A DNA stretch of 59,279 nucleotides from an uncultured Burkholderiales bacterium. Its GTDB lineage: Bacteria; Pseudomonadota; Gammaproteobacteria; Burkholderiales; Burkholderiaceae_E. Made by a program: the position numbers and the translations under genes. The DNA is taken from NCBI GenBank assembly GCA_903903975.1, contig CAIVAS010000260.1:1-59279 (forward strand), in the 5' to 3' direction. Below, piece by piece: positions 33,561-41,940 of this stretch. A model generated the notes under the pieces. The model worked only from the letters and a program-made list of their open reading frames with translations. It did not search any database and was not told where the DNA came from. Position 1 is the stretch's first letter. Each line of letters opens with the position of its first letter.

Positions 33561-34658
33561 TCAGTTCGCCTTGTTGATATCGACCCGGCGAGCGGCGCGA
33601 TCTTCGTAGCTGCCGGTCAGATACTCGGGCGGCTGCATTGTGATGTTGGCCTCAGCAACACCAGCCGCCATCATCGCTTCTTTCACAGCCTTCGCCCGGT
33701 TCTTGGCGAGTTCCTCGTTGTGTGCAGGATCACCGGTCTTGTCGGTGTAGCCGGTCACAGCGTACTTGCCGTCTTTGGAAACCAGCCCAACGACATCAGC
33801 AATGGTCTTGGAACCTTCAGCACCGATATCGAACTTGTCGAGTTCAAAGTAGACCGATGCAGGAAGGGCAACCGCTGCTGGCGCCGGAGCAGGGGCCGGC
33901 GCAGAAACTGTCGGCGGTGCTGCCGGCGCAGGCGCGGGAGCCTTAGGCGACAACCACTGCCACAGCAGGTAAGCACCAATCAGCGCCGCCAGCCAGGGGA
34001 GCCATTTCATCAGCCCTGACGACGCAGGCGCTGCCGCCGGAACGACCTTGGCCACTGCAGGCGCGGCCACCGCGGCCAGCGAAGCAGGAACCCGATCGAG
34101 CATGTTCGAGAAGCTGCTGAAGCCGAGGGCGCTGGTCAGACGAGGATCAACATTCGCTTTGGCGAGAGTGGCTTTCTGACCAAGGAGAAGGTTCGCCAGG
34201 CCAGTTGCATCGAGGCCGCGCTCAGAAACAAGCTTTTTGATCATGCCGAACAGAAAGGGTGCGGCGATGCTGATCAGCGAGCTGGCCGAACCGGCTTTGA
34301 TTCCGGCGACCGACGACAAGGCACTGGCCAGTCCGGAGACCTTGTCACCACCGAACAGACCTGAGACCAGACTGGCCCCGGTTGAGAGCAGTTTGTCGGT
34401 CGGCGCACCGCCGCCGAGGATTCCGGCGATATTTGACAGCATTCCCGGGTCGATGTTTGCACCCGTCACCATCTTGAAAAGATCGCCCGCACCCTGGGTC
34501 GTGGAAGACTTCTGCATCATGCCGCCAAGCAACGTCGGGATCAGCGAACCGACAGCCGACTGAACGCCGCCTTCGCTCTCACCAAGCATCTTGCTGACTG
34601 CACCAACCATGCTCTGGCTGGGACCACCGGAAAACAGCTCGAGGATATTGCTGACCAT
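33561..34658 (-). CDS. DUF937 domain - transmembrane - OmpA-like peptidoglycan-binding protein
   Basis: A 365-residue fusion. Residues 1-165 are a glycine/serine/alanine-rich helical DUF937-type domain ('GGVQSAVGSLIPTLLGGMM'). One transmembrane helix lies at 216-236 ('MKWLPWLAALIGAYLLWQWL'), then a Pro-Ala linker (238-262). The OmpA C-terminal domain occupies about 266-365, with 'VTGYTDKTGDPAHNEELAKNRAKAV' supplying the Asp and Arg that bind diaminopimelate. There is no signal peptide, so DUF937 should face the cytoplasm and OmpA the periplasm. It may link an inner-membrane or cytosolic assembly to the cell wall. ACGGAGA precedes the ATG, and a strong terminator follows. Confidence 0.9.
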   Translation of the reverse strand: MVSNILELFSGGPSQSMVGAVSKMLGESEGGVQSAVGSLIPTLLGGMMQKSSTTQGAGDLFKMVTGANIDPGMLSNIAGILGGGAPTDKLLSTGASLVSGLFGGDKVSGLASALSSVAGIKAGSASSLISIAAPFLFGMIKKLVSERGLDATGLANLLLGQKATLAKANVDPRLTSALGFSSFSNMLDRVPASLAAVAAPAVAKVVPAAAPASSGLMKWLPWLAALIGAYLLWQWLSPKAPAPAPAAPPTVSAPAPAPAPAAVALPASVYFELDKFDIGAEGSKTIADVVGLVSKDGKYAVTGYTDKTGDPAHNEELAKNRAKAVKEAMMAAGVAEANITMQPPEYLTGSYEDRAARRVDINKAN

Positions 34659-34734
34659 GAATTTCTCCGTAAAAAATTTTCTTCACAAGCCCGATCCATT
34701 ACCGAGCCGCCGGGTCGGCATGGTATCAGGGACT

Positions 34735-34750
34735 TGTGACGGAAGTCACA
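34735..34750. promoter_or_regulatory. perfect CRP/FNR-superfamily-type palindrome
   Basis: TGTGA-N6-TCACA (TGTGACGGAAGTCACA) is a perfect match to the Crp consensus half-sites. It lies 77 nt upstream of the DUF937-OmpA start and 133 nt upstream of the small AT-hook gene, so it could serve either promoter. Whether Crp binds it here is inference. Confidence 0.55.
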
Positions 34751-34821
34751 CCGATTCCAAAAAGAGAAGTTTTTTTGAAATTCGAAACAATTAGGCGCGC
34801 TGCATCGTCGATATTCAATCT

Positions 34822-34858
34822 GCAGGTTAGCCATCAAGTGAAGGCGATGCTAACCTGC
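34822..34858. repeat. perfect 10-bp inverted repeat upstream of the AT-hook gene
   Basis: GCAGGTTAGC (34822-34831) and GCTAACCTGC (34849-34858) are exact inverted copies separated by 17 nt, ending 24 nt before the start of the small DNA-binding-like protein. It may be an operator for autoregulation or a leader hairpin. The long loop favours a protein-binding site. Confidence 0.6.
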
Positions 34859-34882
34859 CGCAAATTATCCGGAAAGAACTCG

Positions 34883-35110
34883 ATGGCAACGCGACTCCCC
34901 GCTTCAAAGAGCAATGTGTCCACCTCAGTCACAGCACCGACACGACGCGGACGCCCTCCCCGCAAGGTTTATATCAATGTGCTGGTCAAAGCGACCACGC
35001 GCGACGGTCTGGCAAGGCTCAAGGCAAGCGGTTCACTGGCAAGCCAGGGCGAGGTCATCGACGAGCTGGTCGAGAAAGTCCTGAGTCTGAAGACCCGCTC
35101 TGGAAACTGA
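34883..35110 (+). CDS. small AT-hook / ribbon-helix-helix-like protein
   Basis: A 75-residue basic protein. 'TRRGRPPRK' (20-28) contains the R-G-R-P core of an AT-hook. It is followed by a predicted beta-strand ('KVYINVLVK', 28-36) and two helices (about 38-48 and 54-68), the order of a ribbon-helix-helix fold. That suggests a minor-groove-binding regulator. The ATG at 34883 has GGAAAG 6 nt upstream; the frame is open further upstream but runs through the inverted repeat and lacks similarity. It is divergent from the DUF937-OmpA gene. I do not recognise a named family. Confidence 0.68.
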   Translation: MATRLPASKSNVSTSVTAPTRRGRPPRKVYINVLVKATTRDGLARLKASGSLASQGEVIDELVEKVLSLKTRSGN

Positions 35111-35191
35111 AACGACGTCACTGGACTGCTTGAGTACGGCAAGGCCGCAGTACCTTTGCCTAAGTTACTTAGAGATTGTGACGACAATGCG

Positions 35192-36364
35192 CTAGGCAAT
35201 CTCGCGCAGGAAAGCGTCAATGATCGCCAGCGTCGCTGGCGCTTGTTCCTGCTGGACCCAATGCCCCGCGCCATCGACCAGATGCATGCCAAGCATCCGC
35301 GTGCAGGCCGAAGTGATCATTGCCTTGAGCTCGCCCGGCTTCTGGTACGTCCCCCAGTCGCTCGCACCGGCAATGTAGGCGCAAGGCACATCAATCGTTC
35401 GGCCCGCAAAGAGCTGATGCTCTGCGACATAGCGACCACCGGTTGAGCAGCGGTACCACTGCAGCCCGCCCTGAAATCCGACGCGCTGATATTCAGCGAC
35501 ATACACTGCAAGCTCGTGGTCGGGGAGCCATCGGCACGCCGCGACCTGCTCTGCGCCTGGCATGTAAGGCGCAACAGTCGCAGGCATATCGCTGCCCAGG
35601 TTCATCACGTAGTAAAGCGGCAGCTGCGCCATGGAGGCCGCAGACCAGTCGGTCAGCTCGTGCGGTCGGTTTTCAGACCAATCAGCACTCTTCATGTGGT
35701 AATAGGCTCGCAGAAATGCGTGCAGCCCTTGCGGCGCATCAAGCATGTCGCGGTTGGCTTGCGGCGTGGAGTAGTACCACTGATAGTGCTTGCGCGCCTC
35801 GGGCAATGCCGCCAGCGCAGTCGGCAGATCGGGCGCCGGGGGCCGCTTGGCTGATTCCCGATTGGCGGTATCGAAAGGCAGTGCGGGCGGGCCGCCGAAA
35901 GGCGCGCTCATCAGCACCACCGACCTGAAAACATCGGGGCGCACCAGTGCACACCAGCCTGCGACCGGCGCGCCGAAATCGTGGCCGATGACCGCGCAGA
36001 CGCTTCGATACCCCAGGGCATGAATCAGGCCAATGGCATCGCGCGCGAGATTCAGCATTCGGAATGAATCGAGGTCGGCCTCATAACGACCATCCCAGCC
36101 TGTAGTCCGTCCGTAGCCGCGCTGATCCGGCGCCACCACGTGATAACCGGCAGCGGCCAATGCCGGCATCAGCTTTCGCCAGCTGTAGGCGATCTCTGGA
36201 AACCCATGCAGCAAGAGCAGACAGGGACGCCCTGGCGTGTCATAGCCGGCTTCGAGCACATGCATGCGCAAGCCATTGATGTTGTCGACAAATCGCGATC
36301 GCACCCCTGTCGGCAACAGCGATTCATCGAACGAATGAGCTGGCGCAAGGGGCGATGTACTCAT
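35192..36364 (-). CDS. alpha/beta hydrolase, epoxide hydrolase-like
   Basis: A 390-residue alpha/beta hydrolase. '[21 protein letters not shown]' is the HGxP oxyanion region, '[17 protein letters not shown]' follows, and the nucleophile elbow '[15 protein letters not shown]' has Asp, as in soluble epoxide hydrolases. The catalytic His is in '[12 protein letters not shown]'. The cap region holds Tyr residues that could polarise an epoxide. Its ATG overlaps the TGA of ugpC (ATGA), so it is translationally coupled to the importer. This is an unusual partner for a ugp operon. Confidence 0.9.
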   Translation of the reverse strand: MSTSPLAPAHSFDESLLPTGVRSRFVDNINGLRMHVLEAGYDTPGRPCLLLLHGFPEIAYSWRKLMPALAAAGYHVVAPDQRGYGRTTGWDGRYEADLDSFRMLNLARDAIGLIHALGYRSVCAVIGHDFGAPVAGWCALVRPDVFRSVVLMSAPFGGPPALPFDTANRESAKRPPAPDLPTALAALPEARKHYQWYYSTPQANRDMLDAPQGLHAFLRAYYHMKSADWSENRPHELTDWSAASMAQLPLYYVMNLGSDMPATVAPYMPGAEQVAACRWLPDHELAVYVAEYQRVGFQGGLQWYRCSTGGRYVAEHQLFAGRTIDVPCAYIAGASDWGTYQKPGELKAMITSACTRMLGMHLVDGAGHWVQQEQAPATLAIIDAFLREIA

Positions 36365-37425
36365 GTCGGGATCCTCTTCTGACTTGTCGGATCGAACCAA
36401 TGCAGACTCTCGGGCGCGATCTCGAGGCCAACGATCTGGCCCGCGCTCGGCGCCGCCAGACGCGCATCAGTTCGAACAATGAACGGCGCATCGGCCAGAC
36501 GGCCGTGGATGAGCCGCTCCGCGCCCAGCAACTCGACCAGTTCAACCTTCATCGGCCATCCACGGTCGTCGAGCCGAGCATGCTCTGGCCTGACCCCCAC
36601 GATCAGATCACCCGCACGCGGGGCACTGCCCGACAAGGGTAATTCGCAACCGGCACGCGATAGGCGCGCGCCATCACCGCGAACCGTCATGAGATTCATG
36701 GGCGGCGCACCGATAAACCCGGCAACGAAGGTGGATTCAGGGGCCCGGTAGATCTCCTCGGGCGTACCGATCTGCTCGATCAGACCCGCATTCATGACGA
36801 TGACCCGCTGGGCGAGCGTCATGGCCTCGACCTGATCGTGGGTCACGAACAGCGAGGTCACGCCGAGCTCGGCATGCAGCTTGCGAATTTCGATGCGGGT
36901 TTGTGCCCGCAGCCGCGCATCGAGGTTTGAGAGCGGCTCATCGAACAGAAATACCTTTGGTTCGCGCACGATGGCACGCCCCATCGCCACACGCTGACGC
37001 TGCCCGCCCGACAGTTGCCCGGGCTTGCGATCGAGGAAGGCTTCAATTTCGAGAATCGACGCCGCCCGGCGGACCCTGAGCGCGATCTGGTCGCGCGGCA
37101 CGCGAGCGATCTTCAAGCCGTAGGCCATGTTGTCGAATACGCTCATGTGCGGATAGAGCGCGTAGTTCTGAAACACCATCGCGATGTCGCGCTCGGCGGG
37201 TTCGATGTCATTGACGACACGCTGCCCGATGGCGATATGACCGCCGCTGATTTCCTCGAGCCCTGCAACCATCCGCAAGAGGGTGCTCTTGCCGCAGCCG
37301 GAGGGCCCCACGATCACAATGAACTCGCCGTCGGAAACCTCGGCGCTGACGCCATGAATCACCCGATTCACGCGCAGGCCTGCCCGATAGTCCTTCACCA
37401 CATCACGAATCGACAACGACGCCAT
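36361..37425 (-). CDS. ugpC: ABC transporter ATP-binding protein, UgpC/MalK-type
   Basis: A 354-residue ATPase of the carbohydrate uptake (CUT1) family. Walker A '[13 protein letters not shown]' (about 40-52), Q-loop '[14 protein letters not shown]', signature '[16 protein letters not shown]', Walker B '[12 protein letters not shown]' and H-loop '[10 protein letters not shown]' are all intact. A C-terminal TOBE region follows ('GVRPEHARL'). It powers import through the two permeases upstream. It is fourth in the order ugpB-ugpA-ugpE-ugpC and overlaps the hydrolase gene by 4 nt. Confidence 0.93.
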   Translation of the reverse strand: MASLSIRDVVKDYRAGLRVNRVIHGVSAEVSDGEFIVIVGPSGCGKSTLLRMVAGLEEISGGHIAIGQRVVNDIEPAERDIAMVFQNYALYPHMSVFDNMAYGLKIARVPRDQIALRVRRAASILEIEAFLDRKPGQLSGGQRQRVAMGRAIVREPKVFLFDEPLSNLDARLRAQTRIEIRKLHAELGVTSLFVTHDQVEAMTLAQRVIVMNAGLIEQIGTPEEIYRAPESTFVAGFIGAPPMNLMTVRGDGARLSRAGCELPLSGSAPRAGDLIVGVRPEHARLDDRGWPMKVELVELLGAERLIHGRLADAPFIVRTDARLAAPSAGQIVGLEIAPESLHWFDPTSQKRIPT

Positions 37426-37442
37426 TCAATCCCCCAGCTTCA

Positions 37443-38300
37443 TCACTTCTCGGCGTCGACCAGGCCCTTGACGAACCACTTCTGCATCAGCAGGACGACC
37501 AGCGCCGGCGGCAGCATCGCGAGTATCGCAGTCGCCATCACCACATTCCATTCGTTGCCGGCGTCACCACCGGCAAGCATGCGCCGGATGCCCATGACGA
37601 TCGGGTATTTCGACTCATCGGTTGTAAAGAGCAGCGGCCAGAGATACTGATTCCAGCCGTAGATGAACTGGATCACGAAAAGCGCAGCAATGCTGGTTGC
37701 CGAAAGGGGCAGCAGCACATCAATGAAAAAGCGAATCGGACCGGCGCCATCGATGCGCGACGCCTCGGTCAGTTCGTCGGGAACCGTCAGAAAGAACTGC
37801 CGAAAGAGGAAGGTTGCGGTGGCCGACGCGATCAGCGGCAGGGTCAGCCCGGTATAGGTATTGAGCAGTCCCAGACCGGCAACCACCTGATAGGTCGGCC
37901 CGATACGCACTTCGACCGGCAGCATCAGCGTGATGAACACCATCCAGAAGCACAGCGTGCGCCCGGGAAAGCGGAAATAGACGAAGGCAAAAGCCGACAG
38001 CATCGAGATCGAGATTTTGCCGAGCGCAATCACCATGGCGCAGATGAAACTGACCTTGAGCATCGGTGCAACCGGTGAGATGCGACTGCCTGATGCGGTC
38101 TGTCCGCCAAAGAGCGCGGCACGATAGGTATCGATCAGATTCGAGCCCGGCCACAGCGACATCGGCGCCTGCTGCACGATCTGCTCTGAGGTCTGCGTCG
38201 AAGCGACCAGGGTGACATAGAGAGGGAAGGACACCAGCAGGACGCCGAAGATCAGCACCAGATGGGCCACAAGGGTCATGACCGGGCGGCGTTCGACCAT
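37443..38300 (-). CDS. ugpE: ABC transporter permease, UgpE-type
   Basis: A 285-residue inner-membrane permease with six predicted helices. The EAA loop that contacts the ATPase is 'VPDELTEASRIDGAGPIRFFIDVLLP'. 'GWNQYLWPLLFTTDESKYPIVMGIRRMLAGG' is typical of UgpE (glycerol-3-phosphate). It starts 1 nt after the ugpA stop, so translation is coupled. 17 nt separate it from ugpC. Confidence 0.94.
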   Translation of the reverse strand: MVERRPVMTLVAHLVLIFGVLLVSFPLYVTLVASTQTSEQIVQQAPMSLWPGSNLIDTYRAALFGGQTASGSRISPVAPMLKVSFICAMVIALGKISISMLSAFAFVYFRFPGRTLCFWMVFITLMLPVEVRIGPTYQVVAGLGLLNTYTGLTLPLIASATATFLFRQFFLTVPDELTEASRIDGAGPIRFFIDVLLPLSATSIAALFVIQFIYGWNQYLWPLLFTTDESKYPIVMGIRRMLAGGDAGNEWNVVMATAILAMLPPALVVLLMQKWFVKGLVDAEK

Positions 38301-38301
38301 G

Positions 38302-39189
38302 TCAGTACTGCACGCGGCGTTCGACGTAACGGAACTGCACGACGGTGAGCGCGATCACGATCGCCATCAGAATCACCGACTGCGCAGCGGATCCGCCGAG
38401 GTCCATGGCCTTGAAGCCGTCGTAGTACGCTTTGTAGACAAGGATCGCGGTGTCCTTGCCCGGGCCGCCCTGCGTGGCCGCATCGACGATCGCAAAGGTA
38501 TCGAAGAAGGCGTACACGATGTTGATGACCAGCAAAAAGAAGGTGGTCGGCGACAGCAGCGGAAAGACGATGGTCCAGAAACGATGCCACGGACGGGCGC
38601 CGTCAATCGCAGCAGCTTCGATGAGACTTTTCGGTATGGACTGCAGGCCGGCCAGAAAAAACAGAAAGTTGTAGGAGATCTGCTTCCAGACCGCCGCCAT
38701 GATGATCAGCGCCATCGCCTGGTTGCCATTGAGCAGATGATTCCATTCGATGCCGAGGCTGCGCAGCGCATGGCTGACGATGCCCACCGACGGCGCGAAC
38801 ATGAACAGCCAGAGTACCCCTGCGATGGCCGGCGCCACCGCATAAGGCCAGACCAGCAGCGTGGTGTAGAGCGTGGCGCCACGGATCACCCGGTTGGCCA
38901 TGACCGCCAGCAGCAGCGCAGTGCAGATCCCGCAGCTTGCCACCAGCAGCGAGAAGACGGCCGTGGTACGGAACGACGCCAGATAACTGCCGTCAGAAAA
39001 CAGCCGATCAAAATTTTCGAGACCCACAAACTGGGTCGATCCGCCAAAGGCATCTTCGAGCAGCACGCTTTGATAGAGCGCACTGCCCGCTGGCCAGAAA
39101 AAGAAGATCGTCACGACGGCCATCTGCGGCGCGACCAGCAGCCACGGCAACCATCGGTTGCCGAATCGGACGCGCTTTTCGATGGCCAA
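38302..39189 (-). CDS. ugpA: ABC transporter permease, UgpA-type
   Basis: A 295-residue inner-membrane permease. '[30 protein letters not shown]' is the first helix and the EAA loop is '[34 protein letters not shown]'. '[20 protein letters not shown]' is typical of UgpA. The apparent start is TTG (39187-39189), because the first in-frame ATG lies 22 codons inside the first membrane helix. No strong ribosome site precedes it, so coupling to ugpB, whose stop is 12 nt upstream, probably drives translation. Confidence 0.93.
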   Translation of the reverse strand: MAIEKRVRFGNRWLPWLLVAPQMAVVTIFFFWPAGSALYQSVLLEDAFGGSTQFVGLENFDRLFSDGSYLASFRTTAVFSLLVASCGICTALLLAVMANRVIRGATLYTTLLVWPYAVAPAIAGVLWLFMFAPSVGIVSHALRSLGIEWNHLLNGNQAMALIIMAAVWKQISYNFLFFLAGLQSIPKSLIEAAAIDGARPWHRFWTIVFPLLSPTTFFLLVINIVYAFFDTFAIVDAATQGGPGKDTAILVYKAYYDGFKAMDLGGSAAQSVILMAIVIALTVVQFRYVERRVQY

Positions 39190-39201
39190 TCGCTTGCAGG
39201 A

Positions 39202-40506
39202 TCAGGAACGGTTCGCTTTCTCGAAGCGCTCCAACTGTTCGTTTCCGCGACGCACCGCGGTATCCAGCGCTTCTTTGACGCCCTGCTTGCCGGCCCACAC
39301 GCCTTCGAGCTCTTCATCGATGATCGCGCGGATCTGCACGAAATTGCCCAGCCGGATACCACGCGACTTGTCGGTGGTCTTGCGGATCATCTGGTTGACC
39401 GCGACATCGGCACCGGGGTTCTTGGCATAAAAGCCCGACTTCTCGGTCAGCTCGAAGGCAGCCAGAGTGATTGGCAGATAGCCGGTCATCTGGTGGCTCT
39501 TGGCCTGCACGTCTGCGCGGCTAAGGTAGTCGAAGAAGGCGCCAACGCCCTTGTACTCGGCCGGTGTTTTGCCCGACATGACCCACAGGCTTGCACCGCC
39601 GATCACGGTGTTCTGGGGTACACCAGGGACATCCGGGTAATACGGAAGCGAAGAAATGCCAGCTGCGAATTTCGCATTGCGCTTGATGTTGCCGTACGCG
39701 GCCGATGATCCGGTGTACATCGCGCATTCGCCCGAAACAAACGTGGCATCGGCGGCGCCAGCGCGGCCTTTGTACACAAAGAGGCCCTGACGCGACAGAT
39801 TGGCCAGGTTCTCGATGTGACGGACATGCAAAGGTGTGTTGAAGACAAGGCGCGCGTCGAGTCCATTGAAGCCGTTGCGCTTGGTGGCGAACTCGACGTT
39901 ATGCCAGGCCGAAAAACTCTCCAGCTGGGTCCAGCTCACCCAGGACGTCGTCAGCGGGCACTTGAATCCGCTTGCCTTCAATTTTGCCGCGGCCAGCGCA
40001 ACCTCGGGCCAGGTGGTCGGCGGCTTTTCAGGATCCATACCGGCCGCCTTGAAGGCATCCTTGTTGTAATGGAAGACCGTGGTCGAGCTGTTGAAGGGCA
40101 AGCTCAGCATCTGACCGTTGGGGGCGGTGTAGTAGCCGGAGACCGCCGGCACATAAGCCTTAGGATCAAATTTCAGGCCGGCATCGCTCATGACCTTGGT
40201 CACCGGCACGATCGCGCCCTTGCTCGCCATCATCGTGGCCGTACCCACCTCGAAGACCTGGAGGATGTGCGGCGCATTGCCGGCACGAAAGGCCGCGACT
40301 GCCGCGGTCATCGCCTCATCGTAATTGCCCTTGAAGACCGGGACGACCTTGTAATCCTTCTGCTGGTCGTTGAAGTCCTTGGCGAGACCGTTGACCCATT
40401 CGCCGAGCGCGCCGCCCATTGCATGCCACCACTGGATCTCGACCTGCGCATGAGCCGGTGCTGCGACAGCCAGAACTGCTGCCGCAATAAGTGCCTTGAA
40501 ATTCAT
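39202..40506 (-). CDS. ugpB: sn-glycerol-3-phosphate-type ABC transporter substrate-binding protein
   Basis: A 434-residue periplasmic binding protein. Signal peptide 1-21 ('LIAAAVLAVAAPAHAQ') is followed by 'IQWWHAMGGALGEWVNGLAKDFN', the UgpB N-terminal signature. 'LPFNSSTTVFHYNKDAFKAAG' and 'AMYTGSSAAYGNIKRNAKF' are also UgpB-like and contact the ligand. The ATG at 40506 has AAGGGGG upstream. First gene of the importer operon. Family ligands are glycerol-3-phosphate and glycerophosphodiesters. Confidence 0.94.
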   Translation of the reverse strand: MNFKALIAAAVLAVAAPAHAQVEIQWWHAMGGALGEWVNGLAKDFNDQQKDYKVVPVFKGNYDEAMTAAVAAFRAGNAPHILQVFEVGTATMMASKGAIVPVTKVMSDAGLKFDPKAYVPAVSGYYTAPNGQMLSLPFNSSTTVFHYNKDAFKAAGMDPEKPPTTWPEVALAAAKLKASGFKCPLTTSWVSWTQLESFSAWHNVEFATKRNGFNGLDARLVFNTPLHVRHIENLANLSRQGLFVYKGRAGAADATFVSGECAMYTGSSAAYGNIKRNAKFAAGISSLPYYPDVPGVPQNTVIGGASLWVMSGKTPAEYKGVGAFFDYLSRADVQAKSHQMTGYLPITLAAFELTEKSGFYAKNPGADVAVNQMIRKTTDKSRGIRLGNFVQIRAIIDEELEGVWAGKQGVKEALDTAVRRGNEQLERFEKANRS

Positions 40507-40580
40507 TATTCCCCCTTGATGACTTAGTCTGTGCCGGGATGGCAAAGCGGTCGAGTCTGTCGATTCACCATGACAAATGA

Positions 40581-40609
40581 ATGTCAGATCACCGACGGTC
40601 GTCTAGAAT
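40581..40609 (+). promoter_or_regulatory. putative sigma-70 promoter for the acyltransferase gene
   Basis: ATGTCA (40581-40586), 17-nt spacer, TAGAAT (40604-40609). Transcription would begin near 40616, upstream of the ATG at 40654 but downstream of the earlier in-frame ATG at 40570, which supports 40654 as the start. Divergent from ugpB. Confidence 0.45.
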
Positions 40610-40653
40610 GCCGTTTGTCCGAAAGTCACCCCACCGATCCGGGTTTTGTGTCT

Positions 40654-41730
40654 ATGCCCCAGCGTCTGCCCGTCATCGATGCCCTCAAGGGTATCGCGTC
40701 CCAGTTGATTGTCCTGCATCACCTTGCGTTTTATGGGCCGATGTCGGATGTGTTAAGCCCGTTCCTCGGCGGTGTGGTCGGCTGGCTCAGCGCAAACGGA
40801 CGCATCGCGGTGCAGGTTTTTCTCGTGCTGGGAGGCTACATGGCTGCTCGGGCACTTGCCCCGCAAGGCAGGGCGAACTTCGGGTCGCCGCTGTCGGTCA
40901 TGTTCCGTCGCTACCTGCGGCTGTCAATCCCTTATGCGGTCGCCATCAGCATGGCGATCATCGCGGCTGCAATCGCGCGGCATTGGGCTGATTTCGAATC
41001 GATCCCTGCCAAACCGTCGCTCTACCAGGTGTTCGCCAACCTGCTGATGCTGCAGAACATCGTCGGTCAGGATTCACTTTCAGCGGGGCTTTGGTACATC
41101 GCAATCGACCTTCAGCTTTATTGCGGCCTGACCGCGTTGGTCTGGCTGGCATCGCGGCGATCAGGGCACTGGCTGGCCCCCATGCTGGTGGCAATTGGCA
41201 TGGCCGCTTCCCTCTTTTATTTCAACCGCGAGGTCGCCTTCGACATCTGGGGCATTTATTTCTTCGGCAGCTACGGTCTGGGTGCCCTCATCTGGTGGGC
41301 AACGACGTCCAAGCGACCGGTCACGATGGCGACACTGATCGGGATGGTCGTCGCCCTGGCACTGATCCTTGATTTCCGCTCCCGAATTGCGGTGGGTCTG
41401 GCTGTGGCAGCACTGCTTTTTGCGTCGAGCCTGATAAAGCCTTCGCGGCGCGGAGCGGCACCCTTTTCCGGTGTCGAACGATTCGTCGCCTGGCTTGGCC
41501 GGATTTCCTATTCGGTCTTTCTGGTGCATTACCCGGTCTGCCTGATTATCAATGCCGGCGTGTCGCACTTCTTTGCGGATAACCTTCTCGCAAGTGGCCT
41601 GGGCCTGATTCTCGCCCTGATCGCCAGCACGCTGGCGGGGGCAAGCTTCCATCGGCATGTCGAGCTACGTTTCTCTGTCCGAGCGACACGCGCGCCAACC
41701 AGCCAGACGGCGATAGCCGCAACTCGCTGA
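40654..41730 (+). CDS. acyltransferase family 3 membrane protein
   Basis: A 358-residue multi-spanning inner-membrane protein of the acyltransferase-3 (OafA/NodX-like) family. Similarity begins at 'RLPVIDALKGIASQLIVLHHLAFYG', which includes the catalytic-type His. 'GRIAVQVFLVLGGYMAARAL' and 'RYLRLSIPYAVAI' follow, and the end 'LGRISYSVFLVHYPVCLIINAG' is the usual last-helix motif. It should transfer an acyl group to a surface sugar or lipid. No polysaccharide cluster is near, so the acceptor is unknown. Divergent from ugpB; the start is assigned from homology and the promoter position. Confidence 0.88.
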   Translation: MPQRLPVIDALKGIASQLIVLHHLAFYGPMSDVLSPFLGGVVGWLSANGRIAVQVFLVLGGYMAARALAPQGRANFGSPLSVMFRRYLRLSIPYAVAISMAIIAAAIARHWADFESIPAKPSLYQVFANLLMLQNIVGQDSLSAGLWYIAIDLQLYCGLTALVWLASRRSGHWLAPMLVAIGMAASLFYFNREVAFDIWGIYFFGSYGLGALIWWATTSKRPVTMATLIGMVVALALILDFRSRIAVGLAVAALLFASSLIKPSRRGAAPFSGVERFVAWLGRISYSVFLVHYPVCLIINAGVSHFFADNLLASGLGLILALIASTLAGASFHRHVELRFSVRATRAPTSQTAIAATR

Positions 41731-41940
41731 TTACAAGCAGCCGATCAGCTAATGAACTGATGTCGAGCGAAGCGGCTCGAGTCCTGAACACCTGACGAAA
41801 TCATCTGTCATCTCTCGGGCGCTATGATTAGGCAGATGACCTTTTTGCAGTCCTGCTTGCCGTTTTTCCGTTTCTGACTCGAGCGGATCGAATTCACGTC
41901 GCGGTGGTCAAGCACCGCTGAAGTCTCAACTGGATTTGCC

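Noticed and set aside
38278-39708. A 476-codon plus-strand frame opposite ugpA and ugpB
   Set aside because: Low-complexity Arg/Asp/His/Gln-rich translation, antisense to two conserved transporter genes.
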